Shown here: piece by piece, positions 13,289-25,800 of the stretch
How the letters are laid out: each line of letters opens with the position of its first letter
Numbering within the stretch: position 1 is the first letter of the stretch
Origin: Gymnogyps californianus
Taxonomy: Eukaryota > Chordata > Aves > Accipitriformes > Cathartidae
Direction of reading: 5' to 3'
Assembly: GCF_018139145.2 (NCBI RefSeq)
Contig: NC_059475.1
Location: forward strand, 19,410,937-19,474,936
DNA: 64,000 bases
Notes under the pieces: model-generated
The model's input: only the letters and a program-made list of their open reading frames with translations
Databases searched by the model: none
Told to the model about the DNA's origin: nothing
Position numbers and translations under genes: made by a program

Positions 13289-16200
13289 TCACTTTGATGT
13301 TAAGCTGATGGCCCTCTTGATACGGTTCAGAGTACTCGCCTTGTCATTTTCTTCTGTGCTCCGCAACTCACTGGATTGTGAGCTGCTGCATTCAGTGTCT
13401 TGACAACTGCAGCTTTCCACATATATATACTTATGTGAAATTGAATACCCAGTGGGGCATTTCAGTTCCACTTCCCTCACAGTAGTCCTTGATTCCCTGC
13501 AGCAGGAACAGCTGTGGTCCATAGAATTGGCCTCAACAGAGTATCTGTTAACATGGAAAATGGCAAAATTACTCTGTGCCAGAAGCCAGCATACAGAGGA
13601 GGGGGTGAAATTAGGTACAGAACTTGTGAGAAGTTTGGAATAATATGTAGAAGAGCCACAGTTGTGGCTAATGAAAGTGCTAAGCTCATCTGACAGAGCA
13701 GTGGTTATAACAGTATGCTTTTAAAATTCATTGCATTTGCTGAGATTTTTTCTGGTAAAACAATTAGTATCGAAGCCCTAGTAAAAAGCCCAGTGAGATA
13801 TGGACTGTTAAATACACTAGATCAACAATTAAGGGCAGACAAAACCCTGACCTGAATAAGAAAACTGCATAGACAAGTGGCTACAATGCCATCTACAATG
13901 GCATCACATCAATCGATTGGCTAAAAGGGCTACAATTGCATGATGTGAATCAAAGTGCATATCCCAAAACAGGCAGTGTTAACAGGAGGGGGAAGCAGCA
14001 GCTCTTTCTGTTCCTATCTCACAGCAAAGTATTTTTTGCAGCCTTGTGTTCATCAGCTTCCCAAGCACCATTCCTAACCTGCAGAATCTGTCAATATCAG
14101 GCTATAAACTGTGTCAAGAGCCATCTTTTTCTTGTATTTGTGTGCAGAGGCAACCACAGCAAGACTCTAAGATGATAAGGTATTTCAAAATACTAATAAA
14201 CCCCCTGGCTAATTGGGGTTCAATCTGAGACTAAAGATCAGTTTTCTCCCATCTAAGGTGCCCTGTGGCATATTCAGTGATAGGCATGTTGACAATTTCT
14301 TTGGGGACTTAGAATTGTTTTTCCAGTGTTTTAATAGCTCAGTACCAGGTGTCCTACTAGCCACTTTCTTATAGCCACTTTCTTATAGCCACTTTCTTGT
14401 AGATTCTCTCATTTCTGAGAAAAATGTACAGTAAAACTACTCTACTAACACCACCCCTAAAGCATTTGTTTTCTAATTTCTTTACTGCATAAAAATTGTG
14501 CGTGTTTGAATCTTCCTTTAAAAGATGTATGTGTATTTCATTTTAGATGTTAATTATTGAGAAGCAGCTTTTCATCTTATGAGCATCAGGTATGGCTGCT
14601 CTCTGAGCTCATTCCCATTACAGGAAATAATCCATGTTCTTTTGTGGTAATTTCTAGCCAAGGCGGTCTGACACAAATGACAGACAAGCCAGCTCTTAAC
14701 GGATGAATAGACTTTATCATAGCTGTCTGAATCCCAAGGCAATTTGATACACTTTTCTGCTTTGTATTAAGATGAATCAACTGTTCAGTCACAGATTTCA
14801 TGATTTTGTGCCCGTGATTTGGGGAGTTGATAGTTTCATGTCTTCTACCATTCTGTAGTCTACCTATTTATTGTTCCTCTTATATAAACAAGGCCAGTGC
14901 CAGCAGAATTCAAATCTCATTGTCTGATCAGTTTACTTACAGCGAGAAAGTTCCACATGTTCCTTCACATTCAGCCATGACAACTCTGTCCACAGAACGG
15001 CAGCCCTTATAGACGATAAAGTCTTTTCTTTGACGGACAGAGCACGGTGTGGGACTATCCAGAGGTGCACCTATAGGGAAAGATGAGAAAATACTTTCAG
15101 TGAAATAGATCCAGAAGTTCCTTGCAGTTCAGCACTCTCTGGGCTTCACTAGTGCACTCAAAGAATTGTCTTAAGTGGTCTTTCTGCTTCAGTTTAAACT
15201 TTCCCAGAGAGATCGGACAGCGAATGCTTGGAATAACAAACATAAATATAAAAGTATCTATTTAAATACAAACATATCAGCCTCTATGGCTGGAAAACAG
15301 GTTGATTTAAGAAGAAAATTAATTTTCTGTATTGTTGATTCAGGTACACTGGCATACTTACAGGTTTTGCAACAACCGTTAGGTAAGAATGTAATAGTTC
15401 CCTAAAAGAAAAAAGAGACAGGAAAAAATAATATTATTTTCTTTCCATGTATTAAACAGGCTTTTAGGCCAATAACTGAGGAGAGAAATTCCTCAATGGC
15501 TGGAAATAACCAGCGAAAACTGTAGCGTTGATCTGAATAAACAAAGATAATGGTCTCTTTCAGACTTGAAATCTATCAATTTACAAAGGATTGTGGAAAT
15601 AAAGATAATGCTTTGAAGGAAGTCTACAGGTAACATCATGCAATTTTTCCTCAGAAACAATTCCAAAAAATGTTTTCTCAGAGACTTCTGTATCTGAATG
15701 GGGAGTATTGTCCTGGTTTCAGCTGGGATAGAGTTAATTTTCTTCCTAGTAGCTGGTATAGTGTTATGTTTTGGATTTAGCATGAGAATAATGTTGATAA
15801 CACACTGATGTTTTTAGTTGTTGCTAAGTAGTGTTTATACTAAGTCAAGGATTTTTCAGCTTCTCATGCCCAGCCAGCAAGAAGGCCGGAGGGGCACAAG
15901 AAGCTGGGAGGGGACACAGCCAGAACAGCTGACCCAAATTGGCCAAAGGAATATTCCATACCATATGATGTCACGTCCAGTATATAAACTGGGGGGAGTT
16001 GGCCGGGAGGGGTGCATCACTGCTCAGGAACTAACTGGGCATCGGTCGGCAAGTGGTGAGCAATTGCATTGTGCATCACTTGTTTTGTATATTCTAATTC
16101 TTTTAGTGTTATTATTGTAATTATATTATTATTATTACTATCATTATCATTGTCATTATCATTATTTTCCTTCCTGTCTGTTTTAATAAACTGTCTTTAT

Positions 16201-16826
16201 CTCAACCCACGAGTTGGGGTTTGGTTTTTTTTTTTCCTCTGAATCTCTCCCACATCCCACTGGGTGGGGGGAGTGAGCAAGGGGCTGCATGGTGCTCAGC
16301 TGCTGGCTGGGGTTAAACCACAAGTATGCATGGTGTTACTGGCAGCCTACTGACTGAACAGCTTGTGTTTCTGTAACATTCAAGAAAACATGGTTCTTGT
16401 TCAGACAGGACCCTGCACAAAGCAGTCAGCAAGGACTTTGTATCTCAGTGCTGGCCAGTGTTTTGGCTACTGAGAGACAGCTGCCATTATAAGCCTTGAA
16501 CTCTTACCCAGATATCTTATTTTATACACTCTATAGGTCTGTGCATGGATGCAGCAGAAACTTTTGCCCTTGGGACTGAGAAACTTTGGTGAAAGGTCAT
16601 CAGAGCTTAATTTGACTTTTGTTGCTAGTTAGGTGGCTGAACTAAACCGAAGTAATCTATGCATTGAGTAGAGAGTAAGTCTTCCATATTTACTTACAGG
16701 TTTGCAGCTCTCCTCATTGAATGCCGGGCAGGTAATCTCAGATGTGGAAGAGATAAGCTGGTTGTGGATATTCACACAGCTATAAATGGTGCAGTTGTTG
16801 TAAGGATCATTTTTAAACTCTCCAGG
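13289..16826 (-). CDS. MUC2: MUC2 exons: last VWC segment and C-terminal cystine knot, with stop
   Basis: Four exons: 16826-16698 ([20 protein letters not shown], ends NEESCKP), 15401-15362 (40 bp, [13 protein letters not shown]), 15070-14941 ([30 protein letters not shown]) and 13544-13289 ([42 protein letters not shown] stop at 13289-13291). The last three form the CTCK domain, which in mucins makes the C-terminal disulfide dimer in the ER. The tail after the last cysteine pair is basic ([12 protein letters not shown]), as in mammalian MUC2. The intron between the first two exons holds a solo LTR. Confidence 0.92.
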
Positions 16827-19800
16827 CTGCAAGTGAAATACAAAATGTAATAAGGAAAGCTGAAGGGAGCTCAGACAGAAATTTTCCTGTCCTCTGACAA
16901 TGACTTTCCTCCTGTTTCCCAGTCAATTATTTTTAGGTTAACAGTCATTTTGGATACAGATTATTACATATATTGCAGTATGCTATACGTGGAGAGAATC
17001 TTCAGTTTTACATGGGATTTCCCTTGGAAAAGAAAAATCCCTCTAAAGTACGTAGAGTACATCAGAGTTATTAACAAAATCATCCATGCCAATGGGTTTT
17101 GCCTAGGGAAAGCTAAACTGTTATATGGTAATTAAGAACAATCCTCAACCTTTACCTTAGAGGGGCAATAAAATTGTTTCATACACAGGCTTTACTAGTG
17201 TTTTTCAGTACAAAGAAATCCAATAATATAGAAAAGCCCAAGCTTCCAGATATTGCAAGAAAAACCCTTCCAATAGTATTGGATTTGTCATTCCAGGAAG
17301 AGCCTTCCAGAAAATTTGATTTCATGAGTCCTTCCTTCAGGCTAAAAAATTGTAGATAGGCTTTGCTTTAGGTGAGCCTCTAACCTTTCAGGTGCAAACT
17401 TACACTAAGCCTATCTCTGACAAGAAGATGTTCCCTCTCTGAAAGGGGGAACTTTACAAATTTGGTAGAAACATAAGATGTAGAGCATACTTACACTCAA
17501 GATGAGGTCAGAATTGCTTGCTGTATGTACAACACACTTAGTCTGCACACATCTTCCACAACATTCACCTTTCACTGGTTGACGTTCATATCCCTAGATA
17601 TTAAAATTATTTAAAAATGAAAGCACTGATAGATGTGTTTTTGAGAAATAAATGAAAATATACTAACCCATTAATTGATTATGCTTTGAAGTGCACTCTA
17701 AATTTGTGCCTTTCTGTGCCTTTCTGTGTTCCAACTCAATGGAAGACAAGTAATAAAAGCAGGCTATAGATGGAATAAATTAAAGCACTATAATAAATAT
17801 GCCTAATAATTAAATATCATTCCATTAAGTGCTCTACAGAAATTTCCCAGCTAATCATCCCAATGTGAACTGAATACTGTAAGTAACACAATCAAGCTTC
17901 ATGCAATAGATTGCTCAAGGACAGTTGGTATCCATGCTGGAGTTGGACTCTGGATTTCTGTTCCCTGTCTTTTGCTTATACCACTCATTGATCAAACTGC
18001 TTTTCATGTACATGGGTATTTGGGGTTTTTTTGTTTGTTTTAAGTTTGTCACTTACTGGTTCACAATATGTGTTGCATGGAATATGTTCACATGAGATGA
18101 TATTCAGTTGAGTGCTGACGTTAACTTCGTTAGTGCAGAAACAATTCTGACACTTATCAACAAAGACTGAGGAATTAGGCTATAAATTTTAAGAAAAAAA
18201 GATTCATATATTGAGATATGACATGTGACAGACATTTCTTAATTTCAAAAAAATCTGTAAACCAAGCAATGGAAAAGGAAACAATCATAACAACTGTTGG
18301 ATAGCTATTTGGCTAGTCATTTATGAAGACAACATTTTAAATACCAAATTTAATTTAACGTATGTCTTTACTGAAGTCCTATATAGCAATGATAAACTCA
18401 GATATTAAAAGGACAGGTGTCATACAAATATCTGCAATAAAACAATTACTAGACCCAACAGAATTTATTAGGAATCTAAGTCTGTTTAGAATAATACTTA
18501 TTTACAGATCTTTTCATTTTTGAAAGCAGAGTCTAAAAACTGCAATAACACGCTGACAGTAAATGTGGACTGACTTTTTAAAATGCATGAACACTTAAAT
18601 CTAAACCCAAATCTCTCTCTGATACTGGCATAGAAACAACTCTTCAGTCTCTTTCATACACAGCAACCTTTTCAGAAAAGATTTAGGCTTTGTGAAATTG
18701 ATGAACTCCTGACAGAAATTTGAAAATTTCTAAAATAATGATTGCACTAGATAAACCTCCTCATAGCACTTCTGATGATAAAGTATACTAACTGGTCTTT
18801 TAAGCATTTTCAGAATACTGTTGAAATAGGAACTTACCAAGAACTCAGCATTCTGATGTACACAAACCCTCTTGGGAACTGTTAACAAGCAAGGATTTAG
18901 GTGGTTAAAAGGGGGGGTGGGGAAAGTTCTTCACCCCACTCTAGTCAAACTCATTTCTTCCACAATGAATCACAATGCATATGGTCAAATACATTGGTTA
19001 TTCCCCATTTCTGGTAGCAGATATGACATATATAAAGTATAAGAACAAATACTGCATGTGCAAAAAGGGAGGAAGATTTGGCCGATATACGCAGTCCAGT
19101 GCATAGCCAAGAATGCACACTTAACAGGTACAAATAGTTCCTTGTTTCAATTACCAAGAACAATGCAGACTTTATAAAGCTGCCTTCTATTGGGGATGCT
19201 TACAGGGACATTTTACTAGATTAAGCTGAGACCACAGTCCCAGTTAATTCTGTAGCTGTTCTTACATGTACTTACAAACAGGAAAATTGAACTTGAGCCA
19301 CCTGAGTTATATCTGATTTTGTAGTTGTTCGTCATAACCATAGCAGTAGTAACCAATGTTAATAGTAACCAATTTGTAGAATCTGACTGTATTTATTACC
19401 TCTTTCAATAGGCTATTGCATACAGTCTTACTAAGTGTGATGCTAAATTATGTAATATATAATGCTAATCATTGTAATATATTTCCAAGGGACTTACCAC
19501 ACTGGTACACAGGACAGCACTGACCACTGGGAATATGTGAATGAACTTCAAATCCCAGTGTACACTTGGGGGCTTTAGTTGTGCACAAGCTTGTATTGCA
19601 TTCTGAAAAAAAAGGAATAAGCCACTAAATCATGGCTACTAGAAACAGGCATCTATCAAAGCATTTAGGATAGACTTCCCATTGTTAGGAAACAGTTCAG
19701 ATCCTCTCCAAAGAAACAAATTGCAGAAAGACAACATATTTTTCCTAGTGAATCCAGGCACTGGATTGAGGGACTGCACTAGTTTATGAAACTTTTTCTA

Positions 19801-22800
19801 CTATGTAATTACCAAGTGTTAAAAAAGTGTAACAATTCTTTGCAGAGAAATAGTGGACAACTGTTACTGTCTCCAAGGTTGTAGGCAACTGCCACAAAAT
19901 GAAAACCCACATAGAATTCCATAATCTATCTGCATTTTACTTGAACAAAATGTGGCCCTGAACTCAAGAACTATGGATTCAGTTATGTTGAGTGCCCTAA
20001 TTTTAAATTCAGTTACGCTGAGTCAATGCAATATTAAAACATATTTTCCTTAACACTGGGCAAGCTGATTTTAAAAAGCATGAGGAAAGATACTACTTTG
20101 TGACTCCCTGCTGCAGGTCTCTGATGTTAAACTTGTTCAGTTCTCTTTTCCTTTCTACTCCTAAAAGGTATAGAAAGACTAGAAACAAAAGTATAAACTC
20201 ACTGCAAGTGACAATGGGGCAGCAAGAGTCTTCAGAATTGACTTCATTGACCTCATAGAAGCCTTCTCCATCACAACTGATCTTATTTTGTTTGGCACAT
20301 TCATGAGGCTCACATACAATGCCATTTCCACCTTCCAGGCAAATACAGTCCTGACAGTCTACTGTAAACTTTTCCCCAAACTGTCATGAAAGAAAATAAA
20401 GTGAGTGATTGCATGGCTACCAACTAAAATGAACTGAAGTAAAAACAGGAATGAAAAGTTGCGACACCACAAAACAAGACTGCACCAGTGGAGACCACTC
20501 TTCTCTCCCCACCCCCAGCCTCTACTTGAAATACCAAAGCATATCGCAGCATACCTCTCTTGGTATCTTATCCACTCCAACACAGCCTGTGAAAATATCA
20601 AAATAAATTTCCATTACCACTCATATAACAGTAGACATCTCTACTGTATGTTGTATGAGTACTGCATACAGTCAGATCTATGTTGCATACATGAGAAGGA
20701 AACAACAAAGAGAAAACAAACATGCATCCAAGTGAAGCAGTAAAACTCACCACAGGTTTTTACACAGACATCCACACCAGAGTCATACAGCATTGTTCCA
20801 TTAGGACAGAAACAGCCTTCCACTTTTTTAGCTGAAGTTTCATTTTGTTGACTGTATGAGACAAAATTCAGAGGAACACCATTACTGTTATAGGCAGGCA
20901 GAGCAGATTATGCCAAATAACCTTTCACTGAAGATACAGTGGCAAATGATCTGCACATTTGCAATTTAGGGATTGTCAGTGTTCATGTTTGGTATAGCCA
21001 AACAACATATACAGTACAGGCACCCAGATATAGGATCAACAGAACAGTGGTACCAAATTTGACAGTCAATTTAAGACATGACACGAGGGTGATTTCTCTC
21101 ATCCACCTATGTATTAGATATGACTGAACAGTTGTATGAGCTATAACTAAGTGAAGGAATTATTTACCTTGATTTGCAGGTTATCTCTTTAATAGGACCA
21201 CATGCTCTGTATTCTTTATCTGAGGGGCATTTATAAGCTGGAATGGGAGAATAAAAAGGAGGAAGAGCTCAGTAACAATATCATATAAAAGCCCCATGAC
21301 CTTATGCCAAGAAGTTAAACACTGACTACTCATTTTCCTATGTATCTTTGACAATCTTGAGAAGCAAAGAGAAAAAAAAACAGATATCAGATTCGTGTCT
21401 CTGAATGGAATTATTTTACACAATTTAGCCGTAGAGATATAGCACCATACTATACGTTAAGGAGATAAAGCCAAGAGTCTACATCTTGATTACAATTTTT
21501 TTCATAATTTCGGTCTCTTTTGCACAAGTTCTCAAAGGGGAGTGTATTCCGACCCTCTGTCCTTTTCTTACTACAGCTGAAAATGAATGCATATCTCACT
21601 AAATACAGTGTGATCTGCTAATGCCTGCAAAACACAAAACTGCCTGTGTACAAAAAAGTATCTACTGATACAGATGTTTCTGGCACAGTCAATAGATGTA
21701 TGTTTTTGCAGGCTCATTTATCATTTCCATTGCTAAAAATGTTGCTTGTAAAATTACTTAAGGAAAGCAGCCAGTGTGATTTATTGGTGTCTTCCTGGCT
21801 CAGAAAACAATATGACTTACCGTTAGGACATTATTGCCGAAACAGTTCCATATAAGCTTTCCTAATAGTTCAAGATAAATGGCCAAATACTTACAGCAAA
21901 CACCATTGGTATGACTCCTCCAGTCAATGCATACGCTTTGATCAGCGCAGGTGGCAGCATAGATCTGCAGACTTGAGCATTCCAGGTCTAAGTTGGGAAG
22001 TACACAACTATCAAAAACACAGGCTGCATAGTACTTTTCAGGCCGGACAAAGCCATGGCATGGCTCGAACACACTGGAAACAGAAACATTTATCATTATT
22101 AGTTACTGAATAATCCATGAATTCTTCAATGTGCTTAACATGTTATAATGTGGCAACACTGGTGCTTAAGGAGAGGTGAACAGGGGCTATTACTGAGAGA
22201 TTTTTACTAAGAGCACTTATCTAGATTGTAACCTTTCAACATATCTTAAAGTATTCTCCCCTCACCTACAAACCACTCAGGCACCAACATTTTCTGTCCA
22301 GGAGCTACATGAATATTGTCAAGCGTAACCATGAACTGCTTTTCTAAAAAGATTTTGTTTGATTTTTTTTTTTTTTTTAATTCTGACACGACGTTCTAAA
22401 GATGAAGATCTCTCTTTTCAGTTGGACTCTGTTTTCTGCTAAGTGAGCGTAGGAAAAGGCAAGAGAATAGGACAGTGGAGGGCAGAGAGCATAGGAGAAC
22501 GTGAGAACATCAAGAAAGGTTAATGTAGCGAAGCAAACTATCAGCAAAGAATGACATCTAGAAACAGTTAAAGGAATGGAAGCAACCCACAAAGCTACAA
22601 GAAATGGAGCAATAGTTAGAAACACTTTTTATTGAGAAATGAATCCTAAAATTGCCAGTTAATTTGAAGGTCAAAGGCTTATAAACCCCAGAGGAATGTC
22701 TACCTTCCCAAAAGAAGCTTGCAGATGGAAGATTCTTTGCAAGACTGCGTTGGGGTTGTGCTAGGTGCTTTTGTAGGAATTAGGCCTGGAGAGCACTGTG

Positions 22801-25800
22801 GTTTGGAGGGGTCAACAACTTGCCAATGGTCTGCCATGGTTTCACAGTTTTCTGCAATGTTTCCATTCGGCAACATGCAGTCATCTGCTGTGTTGTTATT
22901 GCAAGTACCTAAAATTGGTAAGGGGAGAAAGAATTCACTCACAGATTTGTTATCAAATTCCATTCATCTTTGTGGCAGGGCTGTCATTTACCCATTTGTG
23001 GTTTTCCGAGAGTACAAAAATTACAAAAGTAAGCCTTACCACACTGCCCATAAGTGTTGTTGCCAAACAAGCTGTAGGGCATTCTGATAGAAAAGGACAA
23101 GCCATTGTACGTCACATTCATTTTTAGTTCAGGAATTTCCACTACACGGTTTATGCCTGATTCATAGATGCTCAAGCCAAATTTTTTATAAGGCAAAGCC
23201 ACTGCCTGTTTGTTTACTGTCACCTTATAAATAAAAGAAAACAGAAGAGACATAAATTTAGTTTGACTTTAGAAAATAATTGACTGTTCATTACTTTGCA
23301 TTGGAGATAGAATGTAAAGGCAAATAACGTGCTTTTAGTTTGTAACAAGTGTCCCTGTGTTTCCTTTTATGTTACTGGAAAGTCAAACTTTTCTTCTCTG
23401 TGCCAAAGAACAGGCCTATCAGCCACTGATAAACTAGGCTAAAATTCAGAGTTTAAACCAGCTAAATTCTAACACTCAACAGATTTATTACAGTGACTAT
23501 GGCATTGAGGACACCCTGTGAAAGTGCAATTTAAAATTCTTCTAAATTCCTAGTGCACACAGTTTTAACTTTCTTGGTATAAAGGGAACATGCTTGTAGG
23601 AAAATTAAACGAAAGAAATAAGCCAAAATCTGTACTATTTATTTAAATACAGTAGCCATGATATACCTGTGGAACTAACACTACTATTTTTACTCAGCAA
23701 TGGTAGATTTCCTTGCTTTGGAGAAAAAAAAGAGGTCTAAATGTTGCAAATTTTCAATAATATGTTGCAACCTAACTTGTAATATTCCTACACAGTAATG
23801 TACAAAAATAAACCAAATAAGCCCCACAAAAGCCTAAAACCAAACACTTCTCACCCAATTTTGAAGCCCCAAAGCTGGGGCATCATGTTTATCAATGAAA
23901 TAAACACATAAGAGCCCCTGTTCTGAAAAATTAAAAAGGTGACACCAATCAAAGCTAGCAATGGTACTTTTTAAAAATGCTTAAGCCCAATACTTTATTG
24001 TTATGTCTAGTTTACGTTATATCCTCCCATTCAACATTTATTCTTTCCTTTGTTACATTAATATTAATTATAAATTACTTTATTTTATATCCTTAACTCT
24101 TAACAATTTGTCCACATTTGTGTATTTAGGAATGATAAGGCACTGCAAATATTTGAGATAAAAAAGGGAAGAAGCTGTAGAAATTTTTCCCCATATGCAG
24201 AGTCAAAAAAGCAGTCCTTTAAAGCAGTTTTTATATATTATATAATCCAAACTGGTATTAAATCTAAAACACAGATTCCTTTTTAATTTTTTTTCCTAAC
24301 ATTGTGAATATAATTATCAGGTTGATGCTGTATTAATATTTTGATCAAGAAATCAACGGTAACATTCTCCAATACCTCTACTTGTAGAGTATTTGGTTTG
24401 ACTGTTGCTATGCGCACTTCCTGAGTCTCGTGTCTCACAATGAGCGTTCGAGGACAGGAGACTACATCCCGTGTATCACAATGGTAGTTATCAATGTAGA
24501 CACCAAAGTTGTCAACTTTCTTATAAATCTCTTCCACAAGGACGTATGTACAATTCCCTTGATAGCTGTAGTACAGTCCATCAAAAGTCATGTAATGTGG
24601 GTCTCCCCAGCCAGTGCAGTAGCCTGCAAAAACATACAGCTAGGTTAGCTTCTTATGGCAACATACAGAATCAGATCAGACTACAAACAATATCTGTATG
24701 TGTGGGATTCATCTCATCTAACTTCAAGCATTTACATTTTCAAAGTGTATATGTCAATGCATGAGCTCATTAGCCAGAACTCATAAATAATAGAGAAAAA
24801 CAGGCACTTTCAGGGCATAGTTCATCTCACATTTCTTATAGACAACTGAGAATAGGATTAACTGCACCCTAGATACACTTTTACCGATAGTCCAAACAAG
24901 TAACTTATACGCAGGCTTCTAGCCTATAGATGTCTGCATCTGGACATTTAAATCCTGCCTTGGGAGACCAATTTGTTCTACTAACACAATGGTTATGTAG
25001 AAATGATGGCAAATTAACTAAAAGCCCCCAATTAGCTAAAAAGAATCAATGAAGTACTCCAAACAGCTCAACACTAGAAGTCTGAGGGTCACTGCCCTGT
25101 GCGATACTTGTCCCCTGATAAATATTGTTGCTCTTGACACTAGTATTGTTCCCACAGGAGATAAAATACTCAACAAAATATTTACTTACAATCACACTCC
25201 CAGTGCCAACAGCATCCATCCTCATCAATGACTGGCACAGGAGAAAGCCCATTGGCACAGGTAGGTTTAGGAGGTGGATTACAGATTATGGGAACCATTT
25301 GGATTATATTGTCTTCTATACATATTGCCTTAGTGCAGTTACAGAGCCACCATGACTCACCTGGCTGTGTTTGGAAAGAGTCGGGGAGGGGGAAGAGAGA
25401 GAGAAACCTTATGAAACAGTCAGACTGACAACAGTTATACCTGAATATCTTTTGCAGAGTTTTAAAACACCGTACGTTTATTGACAATTTTTCCCCACTA
25501 GAAGTCTGAAAATGGGAAGGAAGTGCAGCAGTCAGCACCATCAAGGCCTGCAAGATGAGCTAGCACGACTGAGAGCTGCTAAGTGAAAAGCATTACTTAT
25601 AAAAGTCAAACCAGTAACCTGAAGTGGGAATTGCCTTTTTTAGTTTCAGCTATCTAAAAGCTAGATGTCTGATCTAATCTCATCACCTAGACTCCCTCTC
25701 TAATCAACAGTGAAAGACACTGATCAATATCAGTGATCAATATGTGATCAATCCTATTCCTTGAATGCCTAAAACAGATTAACAGCTAAAGCTACAGTGA

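Noticed and set aside
15818..16120. 100-codon frame inside the solo LTR
   Set aside because: Chance frame within LTR sequence, with no similarity to a retroviral gene.
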